A DNA stretch of 7,399 bases from Desulfurobacteriaceae bacterium (lineage in GTDB: Bacteria; Aquificota; Aquificia; Desulfurobacteriales; DQVG01), in the NCBI GenBank assembly GCA_015661865.1, contig DQVG01000045.1:1-7399 (forward strand). The letters are read 5' to 3'. The notes beneath the pieces are model-generated. The model was not told the origin of the DNA. It was given only the letters and a program-made list of their open reading frames with translations, and did not search any database. This document shows positions 1 through 6,033 of the stretch, in pieces; the stretch's first letter is position 1, and the number at the start of each line of letters is the position of its first letter. The translations under genes and the position numbers were made by a program.

Positions 1-1565
1 TAGTTCATAATGGAATTATAGAAAATCATAAGGAAATATTAAATTCTTTAAGGCTTTCTCACGCTATAAAATCAAAAACAGATACAGAAATACTAGCCCA
101 TTTTTTAGAAGAAAAACTTAAAAACGATTTAAGCTCAAAGGAAAATATTTTAAACGCCTTAAAAGAGCTTACTCAAATAGTAAAGGGAAGTTATGCTATT
201 AATGTGCTGGTAGAAGGTTTTGACAAAACTATTTTCTTTGCAAAAAAAGATTCTCCTTTATGCATAGGGATAGGAAATAATGAGAATTTTTTATCTTCAG
301 ATGTAACTGCTTTTTTACCTTATACAAAGGAAGTTTTATTTTTAGATGATTTTGAAGTAGGTTATATAACTGATAAAGAAGTTTATATTTATAATGCAAA
401 AGATAAAAAAGAGTTCTTCTACAAAGATAAAAAAATAATTAAAAATACCTTGAAAAAAACTTTAACAAAAATTCCCTGGGATGTTTCTCAAGCTCAAAAA
501 GGTGGATTTAAGCATTTTATGCTTAAAGAAATTTTTGAGCAACCCAAAGCTATTGAAGATACTATTTTAGGTCAAAAGGAAACCTTAGATATATTATATG
601 AAAAATTAAATATTCCAAAAACTATAGTCTTTAGCGCTTGTGGAACATCTTACCATGCATCTTTAATAGGAAAAATCTTTTTTGAAAAGTATGCAAAAAT
701 ACCTTGTTTTTGTGAATATGCAAGTGAACTTAGATATAGCTATTTTCCTTATGATAAAGATGCTTTATTTATTTTTATATCTCAATCTGGCGAAACTGCA
801 GACACTTTAGCAGCTTTAAGAGAAGCTAAAAAAATAGGATTTAAAACTTTAGCAATAACAAACGTTTTGGGATCTACTATTTCTAGAGAAGCAGATTTTG
901 TCTTATATACTTATGCTGGTCCAGAAATTTCGGTAGCCTCTACAAAAGCATTTTCAACTCAAGTAATCTCCCTATTTTCTTTAGGATTACTTTTTGGAAA
1001 GAAAAAGAATATTTTAAAAGAGGATATAGATAAATATATAAAACTTAGAAATAAAGTTCCAGAAAAATTAAGAGAATTTTTAGAAAATAAAGAAAATTTG
1101 GAAAATATAAAAAATATTTCAAAATGGTTAGCATCTTTTAAAAATGCTTTTTATATAGGAAGATATTTTAATTATCCTTTGGCTTTAGAAGGGGCTTTAA
1201 AATTAAAAGAAATTGCATATATTCACGCCGAAGGATATGCCGGTGGAGAGATGAAACATGGTCCAATTGCTTTAATTGATGAAAACTTTCCTACCATAGC
1301 TTTGGCAACAAAAGATTCGTATATTGATAAATTAAAAAGTAATGTTGAAGAAATAAAAGCAAGAAAAGGAAAAATAATTTTAGTAAGTGATGATAACTCT
1401 TTATCTTCTTTATGTGACTTTTTTATTAAAGTTCCCTTTTTGGAAGATTTAACTTGCCTTTTAACTATATTACCTTTACAACTTTTAGCTTATTACAGCG
1501 CAGACTTTCTGGGTCATGATGTAGATCAACCTAGAAATCTTGCTAAAAGTGTTACAGTAGAATAA
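1..1565 (+). CDS. glmS: Glutamine--fructose-6-phosphate aminotransferase (isomerizing), 5'-truncated by window edge
   Basis: GlmS converts fructose 6-phosphate and glutamine to glucosamine 6-phosphate and glutamate in the cytoplasm, the first committed step to UDP-GlcNAc. The open frame runs from base 3 (first complete codon GTT) to TAA at 1563-1565, 520 codons. It opens with VHNGIIENH, the Asn-Gly oxyanion-hole segment of the class II glutaminase domain, so about 95 residues including the catalytic N-terminal Cys lie outside the window. The GTG at 204 is internal and not a start. The isomerase half has two SIS domains: ACGTSYHAS (about 634-660), SQSGET (780-797), SVASTKAFSTQ, then LEGALKLKE with the isomerase Glu at 1209-1211, KHGP with its His at 1257-1259, and the C-terminal KSVTVE with the Schiff-base Lys at 1545-1547. 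All these residues match E. coli GlmS. Regulation is not visible because the upstream region is missing. Confidence 0.97.
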   Translation, partial: VHNGIIENHKEILNSLRLSHAIKSKTDTEILAHFLEEKLKNDLSSKENILNALKELTQIVKGSYAINVLVEGFDKTIFFAKKDSPLCIGIGNNENFLSSDVTAFLPYTKEVLFLDDFEVGYITDKEVYIYNAKDKKEFFYKDKKIIKNTLKKTLTKIPWDVSQAQKGGFKHFMLKEIFEQPKAIEDTILGQKETLDILYEKLNIPKTIVFSACGTSYHASLIGKIFFEKYAKIPCFCEYASELRYSYFPYDKDALFIFISQSGETADTLAALREAKKIGFKTLAITNVLGSTISREADFVLYTYAGPEISVASTKAFSTQVISLFSLGLLFGKKKNILKEDIDKYIKLRNKVPEKLREFLENKENLENIKNISKWLASFKNAFYIGRYFNYPLALEGALKLKEIAYIHAEGYAGGEMKHGPIALIDENFPTIALATKDSYIDKLKSNVEEIKARKGKIILVSDDNSLSSLCDFFIKVPFLEDLTCLLTILPLQLLAYYSADFLGHDVDQPRNLAKSVTVE

Positions 1566-1641
1566 ATTTATAAAATAAAAATTAAATAAAAATATAATTA
1601 CAAATATAAAAAACGAAAAAAAAATAGCTAGTAGAAAAATC
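1566..1641. other. glmS-panC spacer, almost pure A/T
   Basis: This 76-bp spacer has almost no G or C. It contains a perfect -10 hexamer TATAAT at 1593-1598 (+) without a recognisable -35 about 17 bp upstream, and a run of nine A at 1616-1624. It could carry a panC promoter, but in such sequence a chance TATAAT is expected often. I see no G/C-containing hairpin that would serve as an intrinsic terminator for glmS, so read-through from glmS into panC is also possible. Confidence 0.35.
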
Positions 1642-2622
1642 ATGAAAGTATATGAGAGCTTAGAGCTTTTAAGAAAAGAAATTAAAAAATTAAAAAGTCA
1701 GGGAAAGACTATAGGTTTTGTCCCTACCATGGGCTTTTTACATGAGGGACATTTAGCTTTAATTGATAAGGCTAAAAAGGAAAATGATATAGTAATTGTT
1801 AGTATATTTGTAAATCCAATTCAGTTTGGGCAAAATGAGGATTATAAAATTTATCCCAGAAATTTAGAAAGAGATCTTTATATTCTTTTACAAAAAGGTG
1901 TTGATTTTGTTTTTATTCCCAAAGTAGAAGATATGTATGAAAAAAACTTTAATACCTTTGTAAATGTAGAAGGTTATCCAGCCAAAGGTTTATGTGCTGA
2001 CGTTAGGCCAGGACATTTTAAGGGAGTAGCGACAGTTGTAACTAAGCTTTTTAATATAACCTTACCAGATAGAGCTTATTTTGGAGAAAAGGATTTTCAA
2101 CAACTTCAGGTTATAAAAAAGTTAGTTAAAGATTTAAACTTTGATATAAAAGTCATTGGAGTTCCCACTGTAAGAGAACCTGACGGTCTTGCAAAAAGCT
2201 CGCGAAATGTTTATTTAAGTAAAAACGAAAGGCAAGACGCTAAAGCTTTAATAAAAACTTTAGTTTTAGCTAAGTACTTGCTTTATAAACTTGAAGATTG
2301 GGAAAAAGAAATTTTTAAAAGTATAACTAAAAAAGAACTTGGAAAATTTTTCCAAGTTTCTTCATTTATTTTGGAAAAAGAAATAAAAGATTTTAAGGAT
2401 ATAAAAAAAGAACTAAAAGGAAATTTGAAAATATTAGAAAATATTTTAAAAGGTTTTCTTCTAACTTATAAAACTATAAAGCATGTAGATTATGTTACTT
2501 TTGTAAGGGAAGATAATTTGGTTCCTACTTCAAGTTTAGGTAATTATAATATAAGACTTTTAATTGCAGTAAGGTTCCCTTCAGCTAGATTAATAGATAA
2601 TCTAAGAGTTTTTGAAGTTTAG
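1642..2622 (+). CDS. panC: Pantothenate synthetase (pantoate--beta-alanine ligase) with a C-domain insertion
   Basis: PanC joins D-pantoate and beta-alanine with ATP, via a pantoyl-adenylate, to make pantothenate for CoA. Visible motifs are PTMGFLHEGH (residues 28-37, the HIGH-type ATP site with H34 and H37), FVNPIQFG (56-63), GEKDFQQL (148-155, K150) and REPDGLAKSSRN (178-189, the KMSKS-like loop), ending in SARLIDN. It is 326 residues against about 280 for the family. The extra ~40 residues lie in the C-terminal domain, roughly residues 215-275, between the ALIKTLVLA helix and HVDYVTF. The loop reads AKSSRN where most relatives have AMSSRN or ALSSRN. The ATG at 1642 gives the normal N-terminus; the upstream SD is poor. 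It follows glmS by 76 bp and runs convergently into the ferredoxin gene. Neither panB nor panD is in the window. Confidence 0.96.
   Translation: MKVYESLELLRKEIKKLKSQGKTIGFVPTMGFLHEGHLALIDKAKKENDIVIVSIFVNPIQFGQNEDYKIYPRNLERDLYILLQKGVDFVFIPKVEDMYEKNFNTFVNVEGYPAKGLCADVRPGHFKGVATVVTKLFNITLPDRAYFGEKDFQQLQVIKKLVKDLNFDIKVIGVPTVREPDGLAKSSRNVYLSKNERQDAKALIKTLVLAKYLLYKLEDWEKEIFKSITKKELGKFFQVSSFILEKEIKDFKDIKKELKGNLKILENILKGFLLTYKTIKHVDYVTFVREDNLVPTSSLGNYNIRLLIAVRFPSARLIDNLRVFEV
2336..2358. repeat. Perfect inverted repeat inside panC insertion
   Basis: The arms AACTTGGAAAA (2336-2346) and TTTTCCAAGTT (2348-2358) are perfect 11-bp reverse complements around one central T. In RNA this would form about a 9-bp stem (2336-2344 with 2350-2358) with a five-base loop, followed by T-rich sequence. 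It encodes ELGKFFQV and lies in the part of PanC that is absent from typical family members. Confidence 0.75.
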
Positions 2623-2639
2623 ATAATATAAAAATTTAA

Positions 2640-2831
2640 TCAACTAACATTAATTAGTTTTATAGCATTGGTAGGACAATTTTCCTCACACAAACTGCAA
2701 CTAATGCATCCAACTTTATGTTCCTTTACAGTTACTCCCAAAGGAGTTAAGGTAAAAAGCTTTCTTGGACAAACTTTTACACATATATTACAATGAATAC
2801 ATAAATTTTCTTTTATATACGGTATTTTCAC
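2640..2831 (-). CDS. Small 2x[4Fe-4S] ferredoxin, last gene of the operon
   Basis: This 63-residue protein is a bacterial-type dicluster ferredoxin. Two CxxCxxCxxxCP motifs are complete: C11, C14, C17, C21-P and C42, C45, C48, C52-P. Each should hold a [4Fe-4S] cluster for low-potential one-electron transfer in the cytoplasm. The layout, with a Gly-containing linker and CISCSLCEENCP, also resembles the delta (ferredoxin-like) subunits of 2-oxoacid:ferredoxin oxidoreductases, but no alpha, beta or gamma subunit gene is nearby. The start is GTG (2831-2829): there is no ATG in a suitable place, an in-frame TAA lies five codons upstream, and an SD is correctly spaced. The GTG overlaps the folD TGA by four bases (GTGA), implying translational coupling to folD. 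The physiological partner cannot be told from sequence. Confidence 0.92.
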   Translation of the reverse strand: MKIPYIKENLCIHCNICVKVCPRKLFTLTPLGVTVKEHKVGCISCSLCEENCPTNAIKLINVS

Positions 2832-3781
2832 GAAAATCTCCTTTTAAAAGCTAAAACAGTATTTTCCATTAACATAGCGATAGTCATAGGGCCTACTCCA
2901 CCTGGAACTGGAGTTATGTAGGAAGCCTTCTTTTTTACATTTTCAAAATCTACATCCCCAACTATTTTTCCATTTAAGCGAGCAATTCCTATATCTACTA
3001 TAATAGCATCTTTTTTTACCATATCTTCTTTTATTAAATGAGGGACTCCCGTAGCACTGCATAATATATCAGCTTTTAGAGTATGAGATTTTAAATCTTT
3101 TGTATAAATATGACAAGTAGTAACAGTAGCATTTTCATTTAAAAACATAGCAGATAAAGGTTTCCCAACTATTAGCCCTGCCCCTACAATGCAAGCATCT
3201 TTTCCTTGTAAATTTATATTATATTCTTTTAAAAGTCTAATAACCCCTTTTGGAGTGCAAGGAAAAAGAGCATCCTTTTGACCAATCAAAGTTTTCCCCA
3301 TATTTACCGGATGAAAACCATCTACATCTTTTTCGGGTTTAATAGTATTAATAACTTTTTCGGTATTAAACTCTTTGGGAAGAGGTAGTTGAACTAAAAT
3401 TCCATCGATATATTCATGATTATTTAAAAAATCTAAAAAAGACAAAAGAAAATCTTCATTTAATTTATCTGTAATATAGATAATATCCTCTTTTAAAAAT
3501 TTATCTTCAAAAATATCTTTTAGACTGAGCTTAGTTGCCCTTTTTAAAAGTCCTTTTGGGTCTATACTTGCATTTGCTATAAATAAGTAAGGTTTTATAT
3601 TTATTTCTTTAGCTTTTTTTAACTTATTAAAGACATATACATGAGAAGGATAATCATCTCCAACTAATAAAACGGCCAAAGAAGGGGATCTTTTATATTT
3701 TTTTTCTAGGTTTTTAATTTCTTTTTTTAAATTATTTAAAACTTTATTTGCTACTTTTTTTCCATCTAAAATTATTGCCAT
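2828..3781 (-). CDS. folD: Bifunctional methylene-THF dehydrogenase / methenyl-THF cyclohydrolase, variant
   Basis: FolD interconverts 5,10-methylene-, methenyl- and 10-formyl-tetrahydrofolate in the cytoplasm. Seen: YVFNK with catalytic Y49 and K53, VQLPLP with Q131, KDVDGFHP with D154, the Rossmann loop GAGLIVGKP (200-208) and the C-terminal PVPGGVGPMT (291-300). It has 317 residues against about 285-300. Y49 to Q131 is 82 positions versus 48 in E. coli FolD, whereas Q131 to D154 keeps the E. coli spacing of 23; an insertion of about 34 residues therefore lies near residues 66-110. The usual GRS (E. coli GAS) is GAG, and the usual CHS(R/K)T is CHIYT, so residues that commonly hold the NADP 2'-phosphate are changed. 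The ATG at 3781 has an SD 11 bp after the proA stop, and the gene overlaps the ferredoxin by GTGA. The assignment is firm; cofactor preference is inference. Confidence 0.95.
   Translation of the reverse strand: MAIILDGKKVANKVLNNLKKEIKNLEKKYKRSPSLAVLLVGDDYPSHVYVFNKLKKAKEINIKPYLFIANASIDPKGLLKRATKLSLKDIFEDKFLKEDIIYITDKLNEDFLLSFLDFLNNHEYIDGILVQLPLPKEFNTEKVINTIKPEKDVDGFHPVNMGKTLIGQKDALFPCTPKGVIRLLKEYNINLQGKDACIVGAGLIVGKPLSAMFLNENATVTTCHIYTKDLKSHTLKADILCSATGVPHLIKEDMVKKDAIIVDIGIARLNGKIVGDVDFENVKKKASYITPVPGGVGPMTIAMLMENTVLAFKRRFS
2837..2845 (-). promoter_or_regulatory. Ribosome binding site of the ferredoxin gene
   Basis: The minus strand reads AAAAGGAGA here, a strong Shine-Dalgarno sequence lying within the last codons of folD and ending five bases before the GTG at 2831. 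It decides the non-ATG start of the ferredoxin. Confidence 0.8.
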
Positions 3782-3786
3782 ATTTG

Positions 3787-3792
3787 ACCTCT
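3787..3792 (-). promoter_or_regulatory. Ribosome binding site of folD, immediately after the proA stop
   Basis: The minus strand reads TAA (proA stop) and then directly AGAGGT, five bases before a TATG-type start. It lies within a ten-base motif, AGGTCAAATA, that is repeated 21 bp upstream over the last codons of proA. Confidence 0.7.
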
Positions 3793-5079
3793 TTAATTTC
3801 TTATTTGACCTTCTCCTAAAATTATGAATTTCCCAATAGTTAAATCCTCAAGACCCATAGGGCCCCTAACATGAATTTTATCTGTAGAAATTCCCATTTC
3901 AGCTCCTAATCCAAAAACATTTCCATCTGTAAATCTGGTAGAAGCATTCACATAAACAGCTGCGCTATCTATAGACTCTAAAAATTTTTTAGCTTTTAGG
4001 TAGTTATTAGTAACAATTGCATCGGAGTGATGAGAACCATAGGTATTTATAAAGTCTATGGCTTCCTCTAAACTTTTTACAGTTTTTACAGCTAAAATAA
4101 GGTCTAAAAATTCATATCCAAAATCTTCTGGCTTAGCTTTTTCTATTTGGCCTTTTTCGACAAATTCTTTAAAATATTTTTGAGCTATTTTAAAAGAAGG
4201 TTCATCCATTTTAAGTTTTACATTAGCTTTCAAAAACTTTTCTATCATAGGAGGTAAAAACTTTTCTAAAATATTTTCATGAACTACCATACATTCCATT
4301 GCATTGCATACTCCGGGTCGTTGAACCTTTGCATTAAAACAAATTTTTATAGCCATATCTATATCTGCATCCTCATCTACATAAGTATGACAAACTCCTT
4401 TATAGTGTTTGATAACTGGCATCCGGGCGTTTTCTGCTACAAATCTAATTAATCCTTCTCCCCCCCTAGGAATAACTACATCTATAAACTCGTCTTTTTT
4501 TAATAGGTACTTTAAAAGCTCTCTATCGGGATTATCTATAAATAAAATAGCTTCAGAAGGGTAGCCTTCTTTTTGACAAGCTTCCTTTAAAATATCTACT
4601 AAGACTTTATTTGTATTTATGGTTTCTTTTCCCCCTCTTAAAATAACAGCATTTGAAGATTTGATACATAAAGCGGCTGCCTCTACAGTAACATTTGGAC
4701 GGGACTCATATATTATCATTATTGTGCCTAAAGGTACTCTCATTTTTCCAATTTTTAAACCATCAGGTCCAGTCCACATTTTGTCTACTTTTCCAACCGG
4801 ATCTTCTAGCTTTGATACATCTTTTAAGACATTTATCATTTGGGAAATTCTTTTTTCATTTAAAAGAAGCCTGTCAAGAAAAGCTGAAGGTTTATTTAAA
4901 GATTTAGCATATTCATAATCTTTTTTATTAGCTTCCAAAATTTTTTCTTTTCTTTCTTCTATTAACTTAGCTGCTCTTAGTAAAACTTTATTTTTTATTT
5001 CTGTTTTTATAGTAGAAAGTTTATAAGAAATTTGTCTTATTTCTTTTAAGGCTCTGTCTATATTTTCTAAAGTTAGCAT
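3793..5079 (-). CDS. proA: Gamma-glutamyl phosphate reductase (glutamate-5-semialdehyde dehydrogenase)
   Basis: ProA reduces gamma-glutamyl phosphate with NADPH to glutamate 5-semialdehyde, the second step of proline synthesis from glutamate. It belongs to the aldehyde dehydrogenase superfamily. The 428-residue length fits the family (about 415-430). Seen: VPLGTIMIIYESRPNVT (115-131), SSNAVILRGGKE (141-152), IPRGGEGLI (203-211), KVQRPGVCNAME with the catalytic Cys258, and the C-terminal NASTRFTDG (378-386) and GLGAEMGIST (390-399). Nothing essential looks missing. The ATG at 5079 is preceded by GGGAGG (5088-5093) with eight bases of spacing. The gene starts 15 bp after the phosphatase stop and ends 11 bp before folD. 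Its usual partner proB (glutamate 5-kinase) is not in the window, so the proline pathway genes are split here. Reading frames on the opposite strand inside it have no recognisable content. Confidence 0.97.
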   Translation of the reverse strand: MLTLENIDRALKEIRQISYKLSTIKTEIKNKVLLRAAKLIEERKEKILEANKKDYEYAKSLNKPSAFLDRLLLNEKRISQMINVLKDVSKLEDPVGKVDKMWTGPDGLKIGKMRVPLGTIMIIYESRPNVTVEAAALCIKSSNAVILRGGKETINTNKVLVDILKEACQKEGYPSEAILFIDNPDRELLKYLLKKDEFIDVVIPRGGEGLIRFVAENARMPVIKHYKGVCHTYVDEDADIDMAIKICFNAKVQRPGVCNAMECMVVHENILEKFLPPMIEKFLKANVKLKMDEPSFKIAQKYFKEFVEKGQIEKAKPEDFGYEFLDLILAVKTVKSLEEAIDFINTYGSHHSDAIVTNNYLKAKKFLESIDSAAVYVNASTRFTDGNVFGLGAEMGISTDKIHVRGPMGLEDLTIGKFIILGEGQIRN

Positions 5080-5094
5080 TTTAAATTCCTCCCT

Positions 5095-5949
5095 TTATTT
5101 TTCTAAATCTCCAAGGGTATTTTTTATTATATTTAAAAATTCGTTGTAGCACACTTTATTTGTTCCAATAATATTTCCAGAAATAAACATATTATTTTTT
5201 CCTAAAAAATCGCTAACTTCACCCCCAGCTTCTTTTATAAGAAGAATCCCAGCGGCTATATCCCAGGGATGTAAATTGTGTTCCCAAAATGCATCAAAAT
5301 GTCCTGCGGCTGTATAAGCAAGGTCTATTGCAGCTGAGCCCATTCTTCTAATTCCAGCAACTTTTAAAAATACTTCTTTAAAAGACTTTAAATATTTATC
5401 TACAACGTGCTTTAATCTAAAGGGAAATCCAGTTGCAACTAAGGCTTTTGATAAAGGTATACTTGAAACTTTTATTTTTGAAAAATTTTTATAAGCTCCT
5501 TCATTTAATTTACAAAAAAATAGCTCATCTAAAACGGGAAGATTTATTATCCCAGTTAAAAGTTTTATATAGCCTTTTTTAAAAGGATAATAACCTTCCT
5601 CATACTTTAAGGAAAACTTAGCTACTCCTATGGAAGTTCCAAAGATTGGAATGTGATGAATAAAATTTTTCGTCCCATCTAAAGGATCTATTATCCAAAT
5701 AATATCTCCATCTTTTAATTTATCTAGGTTATGCTCGCTTTCTTCGGCATAAATTTTGTGATTTGGAAAAAATTCTAAAATTGTATCAATAATAGCTTTT
5801 TCTGATTCTTTGTCAGCTTGGGTAACAAAATCATTTTTAGATTTTTCATCTATTTTTAAGTTTTTATTTTTTTCAAAGTAATTTAAAAGAATTTCTTTTG
5901 CTTTTTTAGTAGCCAAAAGTCCAACTTCTAAATATTTGTCTATTTCCAT
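5095..5949 (-). CDS. Inositol monophosphatase family protein (SuhB/IMPase-like)
   Basis: This is a Mg-dependent phosphatase of the inositol monophosphatase / fructose-1,6-bisphosphatase fold. The metal-binding signature is complete: AEE (E69-E70), IIDPLDGTKNF with D88, L90, D91 and T93, and HPWDIAAG with D230. MGSAAIDLAY (203-212) and FWE (221-223) are also family-typical. It has 284 residues against about 260-270, and the excess is mainly a ~14-residue expansion around 111-132 (KFSLKYEEGYYPF onward) before GIINLP. Substrate cannot be read from sequence: myo-inositol 1-phosphate, fructose 1,6-bisphosphate, histidinol phosphate and 3'-phosphoadenosine 5'-phosphate are all used by relatives. 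The ATG at 5949 has GAGGT (5956-5960) six bases upstream. It is the first gene of the four-gene minus-strand cluster and diverges from dnaA. suhB would be the nearest label but is not certain. Confidence 0.9.
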   Translation of the reverse strand: MEIDKYLEVGLLATKKAKEILLNYFEKNKNLKIDEKSKNDFVTQADKESEKAIIDTILEFFPNHKIYAEESEHNLDKLKDGDIIWIIDPLDGTKNFIHHIPIFGTSIGVAKFSLKYEEGYYPFKKGYIKLLTGIINLPVLDELFFCKLNEGAYKNFSKIKVSSIPLSKALVATGFPFRLKHVVDKYLKSFKEVFLKVAGIRRMGSAAIDLAYTAAGHFDAFWEHNLHPWDIAAGILLIKEAGGEVSDFLGKNNMFISGNIIGTNKVCYNEFLNIIKNTLGDLEK

Positions 5950-6033
5950 TTTATTACCTCTATAAGTATAATATTATTTATAGATTTATTTAGAGATTGA
6001 TATTAAATTATACTATTTATATTTAGGACAAAA
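5950..6033. promoter_or_regulatory. Divergent promoter region between the phosphatase operon and dnaA
   Basis: This 84-bp spacer must serve both divergent units. It contains an 8-bp perfect inverted repeat, AGTATAAT (5965-5972) and ATTATACT (6007-6014), 34 bp apart. Read inward, each arm holds a perfect TATAAT -10 (5967-5972 for dnaA on +, 6012-6007 for the operon on -), giving leaders of about 50 nt that overlap one another. Read outward, each holds TATACT (6009-6014 for dnaA, 5970-5965 for the operon); the outward operon version would start within its own SD, so it is less likely. No good -35 hexamer is visible at 16-18 bp for any of these. No DnaA box (TTATNCACA) is present. Start sites are inference. 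Confidence 0.45.
6025..6028 (+). promoter_or_regulatory. Ribosome binding site of dnaA
   Basis: AGGA ends five bases before the ATG at 6034 and supports that start; the resulting protein begins with a normal DnaA domain I (LFWNETLNILKK). Confidence 0.6.

Noticed and set aside
204..206. GTG at 204 as the start of the first gene
   Set aside because: The same frame is open back to base 3 and encodes the GlmS glutaminase segment VHNGIIENH, so the start lies upstream of the window.
1969..1980. TTATCCA-type matches within genes (panC near 1974, phosphatase gene near 5691) as DnaA boxes
   Set aside because: They are isolated, mismatch the conserved CACA end of TTATNCACA, and are inside conserved coding sequence.
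2642..2659. Hairpin AACTAA / TTAGTT near the panC-ferredoxin convergent ends as a terminator
   Set aside because: The stem is only six pairs and has one G-C pair, it lies in the ferredoxin coding end, and the T run is short. It is too weak to call.
3085..3100. AGATTT-T-AAATCT palindrome in folD as an operator
   Set aside because: The arms are only six bases, A/T-rich and fully explained by coding sequence.
3452..3584. The FolD insertion as a copy of the same palindromic element as in panC
   Set aside because: I see no matching CTTGG/CCAAG palindrome or clear sequence similarity between the two inserted segments by eye.
4619..4918. Plus-strand open frames inside proA (4619-4918 and 4695-4907)
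   Set aside because: They lie wholly antisense to a well-conserved proA, have no recognisable domain and no convincing SD.
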